This document shows positions 7,260 to 12,816 of a stretch of 25,720 nt of DNA, one piece after another; position 1 is the first letter of the stretch; the number at the start of each line of letters is the position of its first letter. Source of the DNA: a virus; the IMG/VR virus record IMGVR_UViG_3300010368_000095, positions 1-25,720 of that record, one strand, 5' to 3'. The notes under the pieces are model-generated. The model was not told the origin of the DNA. It searched no databases and was given only the letters and a program-made list of their open reading frames with translations. Made by a program: the position numbers and the translations under genes.

Positions 7260-8090
7260 TTATGTTCTCCTTTTGATGGTTATTGCTCCACGCTTATTGC
7301 GCTTCACGGTTATGTAGTCATTATAGACTTCGCGTTCATTAGGTTTTATTATTTCTTTGAGTCCTTTCTTTGCATTTTCGTATGTCTCAGCTGAACTTTT
7401 GTTAGCTGTAAAATCACTAGCTAACATACCGAAATGATTATCGAGTGTAGCATCACGTTTAACCATGCTGTCTACAGGTATAGCATCTGTTAATTTTTTA
7501 TTATCAACTTCAAAATCGTGAGGCTCTTTATTATGATGTACATGAGCCCAGAAATCTAAGACTTCTTTTCTCATTACTCTAATATACTCATCGTCTCTAG
7601 CTATAGCTGTTGCTTGATGCTTAGAGTTACCAAAGATAACAGAGAATATACACAAATCCATGTCAGCTAATTCTAGGTAGCATTGTATTTGTGGCATATA
7701 ATACTCTACTTGTTTATCCATAGTAGTAAATGCATTGGTATGTTTGCACTCGATGATTGCTTTTTCACCTTGGTCATTGATACCTATAGCATCTATTGTA
7801 CCTTGCATTGGTGCTATAATTTTATTTGATATAACATCTGATGCATCATGACTGTTAGTATTACTCCAGCCTTTAGCATAAGGTGCTTGATTTTCTGATG
7901 CACTCCAGCCAGTTTCTTTTTCTAACCAATATAAATTAAATGGTTCAGTAAAACTACCTAGTTCTACTTGTATTAAATGTGATAAATCCTCAGGTTGTTT
8001 GCGACCTGTTTTGATTTCCCATAGCTCATACCATTGTCCGTCCATAATCTTGACGCAATCAGAGCCGCCTATAAATCCAGTTCTTTTCAT
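7260..8090 (-). CDS. YqaJ/lambda-type 5'-3' exonuclease
   Basis: This 276-residue protein belongs to the PD-(D/E)xK recombinase-exonuclease family. The motifs in order are 'GGSD' (8-11), 'ELWEIKTGRKQPED' (22-35), 'ELGSFTEPF' (43-51, acidic residue Glu49), 'GTIDAIG' with catalytic Asp100, 'AIIECKHTN' with Glu114 and Lys116, and 'YYMPQIQCYLEL' (130-141). The family degrades one strand of duplex DNA, giving 3' overhangs for the annealing protein, here the adjacent Erf. Its start is preceded by GGAGAACACATT. Length and motif spacing are typical of phage members; the C-terminal third is lysine-rich and variable. Confidence 0.88.
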   Translation of the reverse strand: MKRTGFIGGSDCVKIMDGQWYELWEIKTGRKQPEDLSHLIQVELGSFTEPFNLYWLEKETGWSASENQAPYAKGWSNTNSHDASDVISNKIIAPMQGTIDAIGINDQGEKAIIECKHTNAFTTMDKQVEYYMPQIQCYLELADMDLCIFSVIFGNSKHQATAIARDDEYIRVMRKEVLDFWAHVHHNKEPHDFEVDNKKLTDAIPVDSMVKRDATLDNHFGMLASDFTANKSSAETYENAKKGLKEIIKPNEREVYNDYITVKRNKRGAITIKRRT

Positions 8091-8118
8091 AATGTGTTCT
8101 CCTTGTTTCCATTATATA

Positions 8119-8583
8119 CTAGTTGTCAACAACATCAACCTCATATTTTTTAAGGTCTTGGTTTGTAAGGTTGGTAGCAGCTAAAAGTTTACTGCGCATA
8201 ATACCATTTTTAATATAGCTTTCTGCTATTGGTTCACCATTACGCACACGTTTCTCCATTATCTTATAGGTATCTAGTTGATAAATTTCTGTTGGGTCTA
8301 CTGGTACATCTGGTGCAGATTTTTTGGTGCAATCAATAAATGTTTTAACAGTAGGCCAAGTACGTGCGCCATGATTGGCGCGTATCTTAGACTCGACACG
8401 CTCGAGCAACGAGTTGAGTTGCTCTTGTGTTACATGAGCCGCGATATTTGCGTTCACATCTTTGACAATAAATGTCAGTTCTTCTCTAAGAGAGTCATCA
8501 TCCATCCTAGATGGTGGCTCATACCTCTTGAGAAGCCCCTGTACCCACCGTCCGATGGTATTTGTACGCTCAGTATAGTTCAT
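8119..8583 (-). CDS. Hypothetical protein, possible helicase loader by position
   Basis: The protein has 154 residues, is largely alpha-helical and charged, and has no membrane segment. Visible landmarks are 'NTIGRWVQGLLKRYEPPSRM' at residues 8-27 and 'ANHGARTWPTVKTFI' at ~73-87. The latter loosely recalls the '[HG]..R.WP....F' stretch of phage replication accessory proteins. It lies directly downstream of the split replication initiator and upstream of the exonuclease, where lambda-like phages carry the helicase loader. That role is inferred from synteny only. The start is preceded by GAGGAG. I cannot name a family. Confidence 0.55.
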   Translation of the reverse strand: MNYTERTNTIGRWVQGLLKRYEPPSRMDDDSLREELTFIVKDVNANIAAHVTQEQLNSLLERVESKIRANHGARTWPTVKTFIDCTKKSAPDVPVDPTEIYQLDTYKIMEKRVRNGEPIAESYIKNGIMRSKLLAATNLTNQDLKKYEVDVVDN

Positions 8584-8587
8584 GCAA

Positions 8588-8998
8588 TTACTCCTCTCTA
8601 TGAAGCTGTTTAAGGGGCAAAGGAAAACTAAGAATATTATCTAATCTTTCTTTGTTTGTCTCTTCGCGTAAGTCATCGATGTCATCTTCCCATCTTTCTC
8701 CGTTTAACCAAGTAGATGCATGGGGTATGTACTTCTTAGGTGTGCCATTAGATTTGATTGCTTTAGCAAATTCTTGCGCTGCTATTATGATGTCATACTT
8801 GTCGGCTATCTTGCATGCATTATAAAAAGCATAACGTGCTGTCTTCTTTTGCACACGCTTGGGATATGCTTGCCAAAATCTATGGAAGTCTAACTCATCA
8901 GGTGACTGTGTGTCACCCAAAGAGTTAAGTTCTTTATTGTTATAACTAATAAGGTTACTCTCTTTGTGTGACTGTGTGTCACTACTCTTGTCTTTCAT
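8588..8998 (-). CDS. Replication initiator, C-terminal part (separate gene)
   Basis: The protein has 136 residues from ATG at 8998, chosen because GGAGAACACAC precedes it, the leader shared by other early genes here. A low-complexity polar linker (residues ~1-35, with two 'DTQS' repeats) leads to 'FHRFWQAYPKRVQKKTARYA' and then 'YIPHASTWLNGERWEDD'. The pairing 'FW..YP+r..+..A..a' with 'y.ph...WLn..rWed' is the C-terminal signature of phage replication initiators of the O/DnaD-like class. That domain contacts the helicase loader or helicase. The N-terminal wHTH domain is encoded by the gene just upstream, overlapping by 17 bases in another frame. The linker codons contain the proposed origin repeats. 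Confidence 0.8.
   Translation of the reverse strand: MKDKSSDTQSHKESNLISYNNKELNSLGDTQSPDELDFHRFWQAYPKRVQKKTARYAFYNACKIADKYDIIIAAQEFAKAIKSNGTPKKYIPHASTWLNGERWEDDIDDLREETNKERLDNILSFPLPLKQLHREE
8902..8982. other. Candidate replication origin: two palindromic iterons around an AT-rich segment
   Basis: The 15-bp palindromic sequence GTGACTGTGTGTCAC (arms GTGAC/GTCAC) occurs identically at 8902-8916 and 8968-8982. Between them lie 51 bases that are strongly AT-rich, especially 8924-8955. Both repeats lie in the linker-coding part of the replication initiator, just as the lambda origin lies inside gene O. The core 12-mer GACTGTGTGTCA appears a third time at 12997-13008. Iteron and unwinding-element functions are inference. 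Confidence 0.5.
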
Positions 8999-9296
8999 GT
9001 GTGTTCTCCAATGGGCAAGTGAGGTCGTAAAGTGTGGTGTTGCCCTTGCATCCACGCTCTCGATGTAAAAATTTATTATCTTCTAGGTAGTTAATGCAAC
9101 GAATAACTGTCCGACTAGATAGTCCTGTTCTCTTTGCTATACCTTGAATAGATGGATAGCATACCCCATCTTCATTCACATAGGAAGCAAGAATAATATA
9201 GACATACTTAGCTAGTGCATTATTAACTTGCGTTCTGCAAATATTTAATGCTAGTGTATCGGCATATATTGGACGCCTTTGAATCTCCTTATACAT
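8982..9296 (-). CDS. Replication initiator, N-terminal winged-helix part
   Basis: The protein has 104 residues. 'AKYVYIILASYVNEDGVCYP' (residues ~29-48) followed by 'SIQGIAKRTGLSSRTVIRCI' and 'YLEDNKFLHRERG' is the winged helix-turn-helix of phage replisome organisers and plasmid-like initiators. This domain binds origin repeats. The start is preceded by GGAGAACACATCA. It stops at 8982 while the C-terminal partner starts at 8998, so an initiator that is usually one polypeptide is here two overlapping genes. Because the second has its own strong leader, I favour two products over a sequencing frameshift. It has no ATPase motifs, so it would recruit a host helicase or loader. Confidence 0.8.
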   Translation of the reverse strand: MYKEIQRRPIYADTLALNICRTQVNNALAKYVYIILASYVNEDGVCYPSIQGIAKRTGLSSRTVIRCINYLEDNKFLHRERGCKGNTTLYDLTCPLENTHERQE

Positions 9297-9325
9297 TGAT
9301 GTGTTCTCCGACCAGTAATGTATAA

Positions 9326-9358
9326 CCCTCGACCTGCCATGAGGTCGGGGGTTTTTTT
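9326..9358 (+). terminator. Strong rightward terminator hairpin inside the leftward operon
   Basis: CCCTCGACCT (9326-9335) pairs with AGGTCGGGGG (9342-9351) around a 6-nt loop, with one T-G pair, and is followed by seven T (9352-9358). The polarity is rightward, opposite to the surrounding genes. On the leftward transcript the same hairpin lacks a U run. GGGGTT/AACCCC around the T run forms an alternative stem. It lies between the HTH gene and the initiator gene. Confidence 0.6.
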
Positions 9359-9614
9359 AACCCCAGTCGGGCAACATCCAGTTACGTTCTTTCTTCTTTG
9401 GTTCATCTCCTTCTGGGAAATATTCATAGACTGCATACGTCTTGCCATTGTATGTATGCATGTCAGTTGTGATAGTCATACCTTCTTCTCTAAGTATATG
9501 TATGACTGCTGCTAATCTAAAGCAGCCGAACTTCTCGAGTGCATCGAGTGGTGTAATCCTGTTACCTTCTTCTAGGTAAGATTTAATCTGGGTTTTTTGT
9601 GTTGCTCTTGTCAT
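9357..9614 (-). CDS. Helix-turn-helix protein (HTH_39-like)
   Basis: The protein has 85 residues from ATG 9614; an in-frame TTG at 9623 could add three. 'TQKTQIKSYLEEGNRITPLD' followed by 'ALEKFGCFRLAAVIHILREE' is the classic small phage HTH domain in which a layered helix-turn-helix covers nearly the whole protein. Residues after 45 form a beta-rich wing ('NGKTYAVYEYFP'). The ATG is preceded by GGAGAAC, unusually close (3 nt), and the TTG has GGAG four bases upstream, so the start is uncertain. It overlaps the preceding nuclease gene by ~30 bases. It is probably a regulator of the early operon; the target is unknown. Confidence 0.75.
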   Translation of the reverse strand: MTRATQKTQIKSYLEEGNRITPLDALEKFGCFRLAAVIHILREEGMTITTDMHTYNGKTYAVYEYFPEGDEPKKKERNWMLPDWG

Positions 9615-9930
9615 GTTCTCCAACTAACTCCGCAAACAAATCTCCGTCCATGATAACAAGCGTTTGCGGTTTGCCTGTTCGACGTTTGTAAAAGGCTATG
9701 TCTCTGCCTTCTAATACTTTGTAAGGGCTAGGGAAGTTAGACTTATCCCTGTACTTTACCTCACCTACTAGGTTTCTGCCTACCATAGACAGATGTATAT
9801 CTCCTGACCATTCACCGCCAAGCGCACCTGATAATGGTACTCTCTTAGCTTTGATGCCTACTTTTTCGATGAGCCATTTAACAAACCATCTTTCATGGTA
9901 ACTTCCCTTTGACTTATTGTTGTTTGCCAT
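9583..9930 (-). CDS. PDDEXK nuclease, Holliday-junction-resolvase-like
   Basis: The protein has 115 residues. The motif series is Glu13 in 'SYHERWFVKWL', 'RVPLSGALGGEWSGDI' (30-45, catalytic Asp44), and 'LVGEVKYRD' (54-62, Glu57-x-Lys59). This is the arrangement of small archaeal-type resolvases and phage PDDEXK endonucleases ('RvplSGa..G.kGDi....l.gEvK'). Residues after 70 ('LEGRDIAFYKRRTGKPQTLV') fit the remaining strands of the fold. It probably cuts branched DNA made by replication and the nearby Red-like system; the substrate is inferred. The start ATG is preceded by GAGGGACAC. The 5' end overlaps the CxxC gene by 73 bases. Confidence 0.8.
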   Translation of the reverse strand: MANNNKSKGSYHERWFVKWLIEKVGIKAKRVPLSGALGGEWSGDIHLSMVGRNLVGEVKYRDKSNFPSPYKVLEGRDIAFYKRRTGKPQTLVIMDGDLFAELVGEHDKSNTKNPD

Positions 9931-10055
9931 GTGTCCCTCTCATAACAATCTAAACAAATAAAATAATGTTTAGTTGGTTTATAACTATGCAACATAGCAA
10001 CAAACCATTCAGTTGTAATACCGCAGGCTTCACAGTCAGCGGTATTTGATTTCAT
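9858..10055 (-). CDS. Small CxxC zinc-ribbon protein
   Basis: The protein has 65 residues from ATG 10055 (an alternative in-frame TTG lies at 10088). It has two Cys pairs, 'CEACG' (residues 8-12) and 'CLDCYERD' (34-41), spaced as in a treble-clef or zinc ribbon. The C-terminal 24 residues are read over the start of the PDDEXK nuclease gene in another frame. The ATG overlaps the preceding XRE gene by 20 bases. The ribosome site is weak, so expression probably depends on coupling. The role is unknown; zinc binding is inferred from the four cysteines. Confidence 0.55.
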   Translation of the reverse strand: MKSNTADCEACGITTEWFVAMLHSYKPTKHYFICLDCYERDTWQTTISQREVTMKDGLLNGSSKK

Positions 10056-10263
10056 TCTTTGCTTTAACGACTTCGATTTTGCAACCAAGTGAATCTACCC
10101 AACACGATAGCATGAACCCACTTGGTATGCGCTTGTGCTGCTCCCATTTATGTATCAAAGAATTAGTAACACCTATCATAGACGCTAATTGTTCTTGACT
10201 TATTTTCTGTTGATGTCGTTCAATAACTAATTGTTCGACTAAAGATTTGTACTGAATACTCAT
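10036..10263 (-). CDS. XRE/Cro-CI-type helix-turn-helix regulator
   Basis: The 75 residues contain a typical five-helix XRE domain: 'ISQEQLASMIGVTNSLIHKW' (21-40) is the helix-turn-helix, followed by 'EQHKRIPSGFMLSCWVDSLG' and a basic tail. Such small single-domain proteins act as Cro-like repressors. It lies in the middle of the leftward operon rather than at a divergent promoter, so it more likely tunes early transcription than decides lysogeny, which has no other support in this window. No strong Shine-Dalgarno is visible before the ATG. Confidence 0.82.
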   Translation of the reverse strand: MSIQYKSLVEQLVIERHQQKISQEQLASMIGVTNSLIHKWEQHKRIPSGFMLSCWVDSLGCKIEVVKAKNEIKYR

Positions 10264-10294
10264 TTAGTCTGTAACGTTATAGACATGGTGTTCA

Positions 10295-10600
10295 CTAGTC
10301 AAGCCCATCATCATCTAAAAATTTAAATCTATGTAGAATTGTACAATAACCTACGATATCTCGTAGACTATCTTCACTTATATTGTGATGACAACGTGCT
10401 ATCTTAACTAGTATCATCATCATTGCTACGTCTTCCTTACGAAACTTGTAGCCTCGAGTGTAGTCAGTCCACATATTAGCAATGTCAGTAAAGTTATTAG
10501 CTGCATCACCATACTCTTCATGCCTATCACCATAGATAATTGAGTGTGCTTCTTGCAAAAACTTTTTAGAATTATCAGCTTTGTTACTCTTCGAGTTCAT
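10295..10600 (-). CDS. DUF6378-like phage protein
   Basis: The protein has 101 residues. The core 'YGDRHEEYGDAANNFTDIAN' (23-42) followed by '...KEDVAMMMILVKIARC' and 'EDSLRDIVGYCTIL' is the pattern of a phage family I know as DUF6378 ('YGd...ygda..nf..ia..w...........vAlmm.l.KiaR......dsl.Di.gY'). The fold is all-alpha with acidic residues resembling MazG-type nucleotide pyrophosphatases, so a role in nucleotide metabolism is possible but unproved. Its ATG is preceded by AAGGAGGA. It overlaps the end of the upstream zinc-ribbon gene by 17 bases. Confidence 0.8.
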   Translation of the reverse strand: MNSKSNKADNSKKFLQEAHSIIYGDRHEEYGDAANNFTDIANMWTDYTRGYKFRKEDVAMMMILVKIARCHHNISEDSLRDIVGYCTILHRFKFLDDDGLD

Positions 10601-10763
10601 AGTATCCTCCTTCGCAATTACGACAGGGTTCTTCCCTGTGTTCTGGTATGTACATGCCAGCTACACCATAGTCACATGCAGCTGCGTTATATACTGGCAA
10701 GGCATAGTTATCTACCATGCCAGTACCGAAACATTCTTTACATTTTAAATAAGTTACAGACAT
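10584..10763 (-). CDS. Small zinc-ribbon protein with DnaJ-like CxxCxG motifs
   Basis: The protein has 59 residues from ATG 10763, chosen because GGGAGGAGTT lies immediately upstream; a Met four codons earlier (10775) would lie upstream of that site. It has 'CKECFGTGMV' near the N-terminus and 'CRNCEGGYYELEE' at the C-terminus, two CxxCxG[GT] knuckles as in the zinc-binding region of DnaJ, which together can bind one zinc ion. The middle is aromatic and neutral. The gene overlaps the DUF932 stop by 10 bases. The function is unknown; similar tiny zinc proteins are common fillers of phage early operons. Confidence 0.65.
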   Translation of the reverse strand: MSVTYLKCKECFGTGMVDNYALPVYNAAACDYGVAGMYIPEHREEPCRNCEGGYYELEE

Positions 10764-11626
10764 AACTCCTCCCATTCTTTTGATTGTAATGCTGACTTAA
10801 CTAAATTAGTACGTTCAACAGATGTATTGTGTGGACTACGAGACATACGTCTACCTGTATTGTCAGTAAAATCTGTATGCGTAGACCAACTTGTTAAGCA
10901 ATTATATAATGCCCACTTAGTATTACCTAGGTCTTGAACGTGGTCATGATATAAACTCATTAGGTTTTCGAGTTGACGCTCGTTGTTTTGCTTGATGCTC
11001 GAATGTGTTTTCTTTTTAACAAGTTTAGATTTAAAGAATTGTTCTACAAAAACATCTGAAATAAATTCATTAGCGTATGTATTCCAAATAGATTGTTTAT
11101 CTTTAAATGTATCTAGCTGGCTAACAATATGATTAGCAGTTGCATCTACATTAACACGACTCGTATGCTTGAGAGAGATGCGTGCTAACGGGTCAGGGAA
11201 TGTCATACCATTGAGACATACAAGACGTAAGCCGTCAGCTGATATACAATACTTCCAAGCAGCATCATGGCTGCTAAACATTTGTATTCTAAAGTATGAA
11301 ACGTCACGCAACTGAGTCGGTGAGTTTGTTACCTCGAACTGTAAGTCAGGAAATAAAACGTCAACCTTTAGCTTGCGACCACCTTCATACACAGTAATCT
11401 TCTCATTGTAATCACTTGTAATATCAGATGTCTTGATGGCTGACATAAGATTGTCTACGATTTGGTCGTAGTTAATAGGCGTGTAGCTATTGCTATGCCT
11501 ACCTAGTATTTGATTAGTATCTGGATGGGTGAGTACCTTCATGTCTGGTATCTCAGTACCATCAGCAAGGTATGCTTTCTGCTCTTTGACTTGAAAGCTA
11601 TGGTCTATTGTCGTCATGTCTAACAT
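10754..11626 (-). CDS. DUF932 family protein
   Basis: The protein has 290 residues from ATG 11626, preceded by AGAGGAGGACATCGAAG; an earlier in-frame start at 11668 lies upstream of that site and would add 14 residues that look like read-through of the overlapping peptide gene. The centre, 'YFRIQMFSSHDAAWKYCISA' followed by 'DGLRLVCLNGMTF', and the early 'PDTNQILGRHSNSYTPINYD' are diagnostic of DUF932. That family is widespread in phages and plasmids near replication or repair genes, with unknown function. The first 28 bases are shared with the 38-aa membrane peptide gene. It is probably expressed early from the promoter at about 11733-11761. Confidence 0.85.
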   Translation of the reverse strand: MLDMTTIDHSFQVKEQKAYLADGTEIPDMKVLTHPDTNQILGRHSNSYTPINYDQIVDNLMSAIKTSDITSDYNEKITVYEGGRKLKVDVLFPDLQFEVTNSPTQLRDVSYFRIQMFSSHDAAWKYCISADGLRLVCLNGMTFPDPLARISLKHTSRVNVDATANHIVSQLDTFKDKQSIWNTYANEFISDVFVEQFFKSKLVKKKTHSSIKQNNERQLENLMSLYHDHVQDLGNTKWALYNCLTSWSTHTDFTDNTGRRMSRSPHNTSVERTNLVKSALQSKEWEELCL

Positions 11627-11714
11627 CTTCGATGTCCTCCTCTTTTGTAAATAAAACAGGAATACCACACAGCATTAATGCACAGCCGATTATGAAATGT
11701 TTTGGTAGTTTCAT
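11598..11714 (-). CDS. 38-residue membrane peptide
   Basis: This tiny ORF starts with ATG at 11714, preceded by AGGAGAACACA, the same leader as the replication genes, which is the main evidence that it is translated. The peptide begins MKLPKHFIIGCALMLCGIPV and ends LFTKEEDIEDVRHDDNRP. It has one hydrophobic helix (residues 7-22) with a positive N-terminal flank and an acidic, soluble tail, so it is probably an inner-membrane protein with its C-terminus outside. It overlaps the start of the DUF932 gene by 29 bases. The function is unknown; small early membrane peptides can act in takeover or exclusion. Confidence 0.55.
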   Translation of the reverse strand: MKLPKHFIIGCALMLCGIPVLFTKEEDIEDVRHDDNRP

Positions 11715-11732
11715 TGTGTTCTCCTGTTAGTT

Positions 11733-11761
11733 AGTATGTAGAAATCTAGTTAGATAGTCAA
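11733..11761 (-). promoter_or_regulatory. Candidate leftward early promoter
   Basis: Reading the minus strand, TTGACT (11761-11756) is followed after 17 bases by CATACT (11738-11733), close to the sigma-70 consensus. The start point would fall near 11726, about a dozen bases before the ATG of the membrane peptide. The surrounding 11715-11864 holds no other gene and is AT-rich with CTAACTA-like repeats that could be operator sites. Confidence 0.4.
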
Positions 11762-11864
11762 CTTGATTCTTACATAATTCAATTAAATCAGTAACTTAGA
11801 GTGCTAGTTGTGCGCGGCCCTTGCTTTAACAAAGACAGGGTGGTTGCGCTTTTGACCCCCGAGG

Positions 11865-11945
11865 TTACGATATGCCGTGACTTATCAGTAGTATCCCAAT
11901 AGTAATCACGCAGATAAGGGCAATGCCCAGTATGTCTTGTACCAT
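11865..11945 (-). CDS. 26-residue single-TM peptide
   Basis: The ATG at 11945 overlaps the stop of the upstream gene in TAATG, and GGAG lies eight bases before it inside that gene. The peptide reads MVQDILGIALICVITIGILL followed by ISHGIS, almost entirely one membrane helix. The coupling and ribosome site make it plausible, but the length makes it hard to prove. No function is assigned. Confidence 0.4.
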   Translation of the reverse strand: MVQDILGIALICVITIGILLISHGIS

Positions 11946-12109
11946 TAGTCAGTCTCCTTCCAAACACGCACTATAACTTCATTCTTGTTGTTCTTTAAGA
12001 ATTGAAAGTTCACTTCATTCAAGTCACTGTTTTCATCAGTCAGTAGTCCAACACAACAATCATGTAGGTATTTTCTATCAATCCCATCATCATAATCTTC
12101 CATATTCAT
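11945..12109 (-). CDS. 54-residue acidic hypothetical protein
   Basis: The ATG at 12109 is preceded by AAGGAGACTAC. The protein starts MNMEDYDDGIDRKYLHDCCV and ends VNFQFLKNNKNEVIVRVWKE plus TD. It is acidic at the N-terminus, has a Cys-Cys pair, and a C-terminal beta-strand pattern 'EVIVRVW'. No family is recognised. It is followed by a 26-residue membrane peptide with a 1-base overlap and preceded by a 9-bp perfect hairpin. Confidence 0.55.
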   Translation of the reverse strand: MNMEDYDDGIDRKYLHDCCVGLLTDENSDLNEVNFQFLKNNKNEVIVRVWKETD

Positions 12110-12130
12110 GTAGTCTCCTTGTTGATAAAT

Positions 12131-12158
12131 GATAGGTAGACTCGGAAGCCTACCTATC
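12131..12158. other. 9-bp perfect hairpin between early genes
   Basis: GATAGGTAG (12131-12139) and CTACCTATC (12150-12158) enclose a 10-nt loop. No T run follows on either strand, so this is more likely an attenuator, a processing site or a protein site than a full terminator. It separates the 137-aa gene from the tiny genes downstream. Confidence 0.5.
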
Positions 12159-12167
12159 TAGGTTATG

Positions 12168-12581
12168 TTACTTAGAAATCTTACCAGCTAGTTGAGGTCT
12201 AGCATCTGAAGTTCCATCTGCATTAGGCGTAGTGTATTTATCACGCAATGCCTGTATCTCATCTACTGATAGATGAGTAGTAGTAGCCTTGGAACCTCTC
12301 TTAGTAGGTGACCAAGTATCACCAGTAAGTTGTTCATGAACAGATTGGTCTGCGTCATGTTCTTGCTGAACTATCTGAATGATAGTATCAGTCATCTCTG
12401 CATATGCAACTTGGTTTGCATCAATCTGTTCTACAATCTTACTCTTTAAATAAGTTAATCTATTGTAGCTTGCGTAGCAGGAAGATTCTGCTCGTTTTTG
12501 ATAAAGGTATTCGTCCTGTTGCTCAGACCCAGTTGATGACCATGTTGCTATTGCCAGTTTATTTGCTATTAACTTTTTCAT
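12168..12581 (-). CDS. First gene of the leftward operon, 137-residue hypothetical protein
   Basis: The ATG at 12581 is preceded by AAGGAACATATA. The protein begins MKKLIANKLAIATWSSTGSE, is hydrophilic and mainly helical (residues ~20-85), and ends in a Thr/Ser/Lys-rich tail with 'HLSVDEIQALRDKYTTP'. There is no membrane segment and no family I recognise. It is the gene nearest the structured intergenic region. Its first ~42 codons and its leader are duplicated, inverted and decayed, at 12771-12948. That duplication suggests this start region matters or is prone to rearrangement. As the first gene of an early operon it could be a host-takeover protein; this is speculation. Confidence 0.65.
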   Translation of the reverse strand: MKKLIANKLAIATWSSTGSEQQDEYLYQKRAESSCYASYNRLTYLKSKIVEQIDANQVAYAEMTDTIIQIVQQEHDADQSVHEQLTGDTWSPTKRGSKATTTHLSVDEIQALRDKYTTPNADGTSDARPQLAGKISK

Positions 12582-12598
12582 TATATGTTCCTTATTTT

Positions 12599-12793
12599 AA
12601 ATCGCCTGACCATACAGGCATGCTTCATCTAACAGGAATAGCCAAACTGGCTACGCCAGCCACACAAAGAAACGCCTGCCACATCTATCGCACAAGAAAA
12701 ATCGACGAGGGCAGCCCGTAGGGATACGTCTATTATTCTTGTGTGACCAGTTTGACTAATCCACTTAGATATGCCTGTATGGTCGGGGGATTT
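12599..12793. ncRNA. Candidate structured RNA / long palindrome at the centre of the inverted duplication
   Basis: On either strand this 195-nt segment folds as one rod. The outer stem is 12599-12621 with 12771-12793 (21/23). The middle stem CAAACTGG (12643-12650) pairs with CCAGTTTG (12747-12754). The inner stem 12691-12707 pairs with 12727-12743 (15/17) around a 19-nt GC-rich loop, with a small side hairpin CTGGC/GCCAG at 12647-12659. As a leftward RNA it would form the 5' leader of the 137-aa gene, ending 18 bases before its ATG. It could equally be a DNA cruciform. No known ncRNA family is recognised. Confidence 0.45.
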
Positions 12794-12816
12794 ACAATAA
12801 GCCTTACGAACATATG

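Noticed and set aside
8902-8982. CRISPR-like reading of the two spaced 15-mer repeats.
   Set aside because: There are only two copies, they are within a coding linker, and the spacer is AT-rich; origin iterons are the better explanation.
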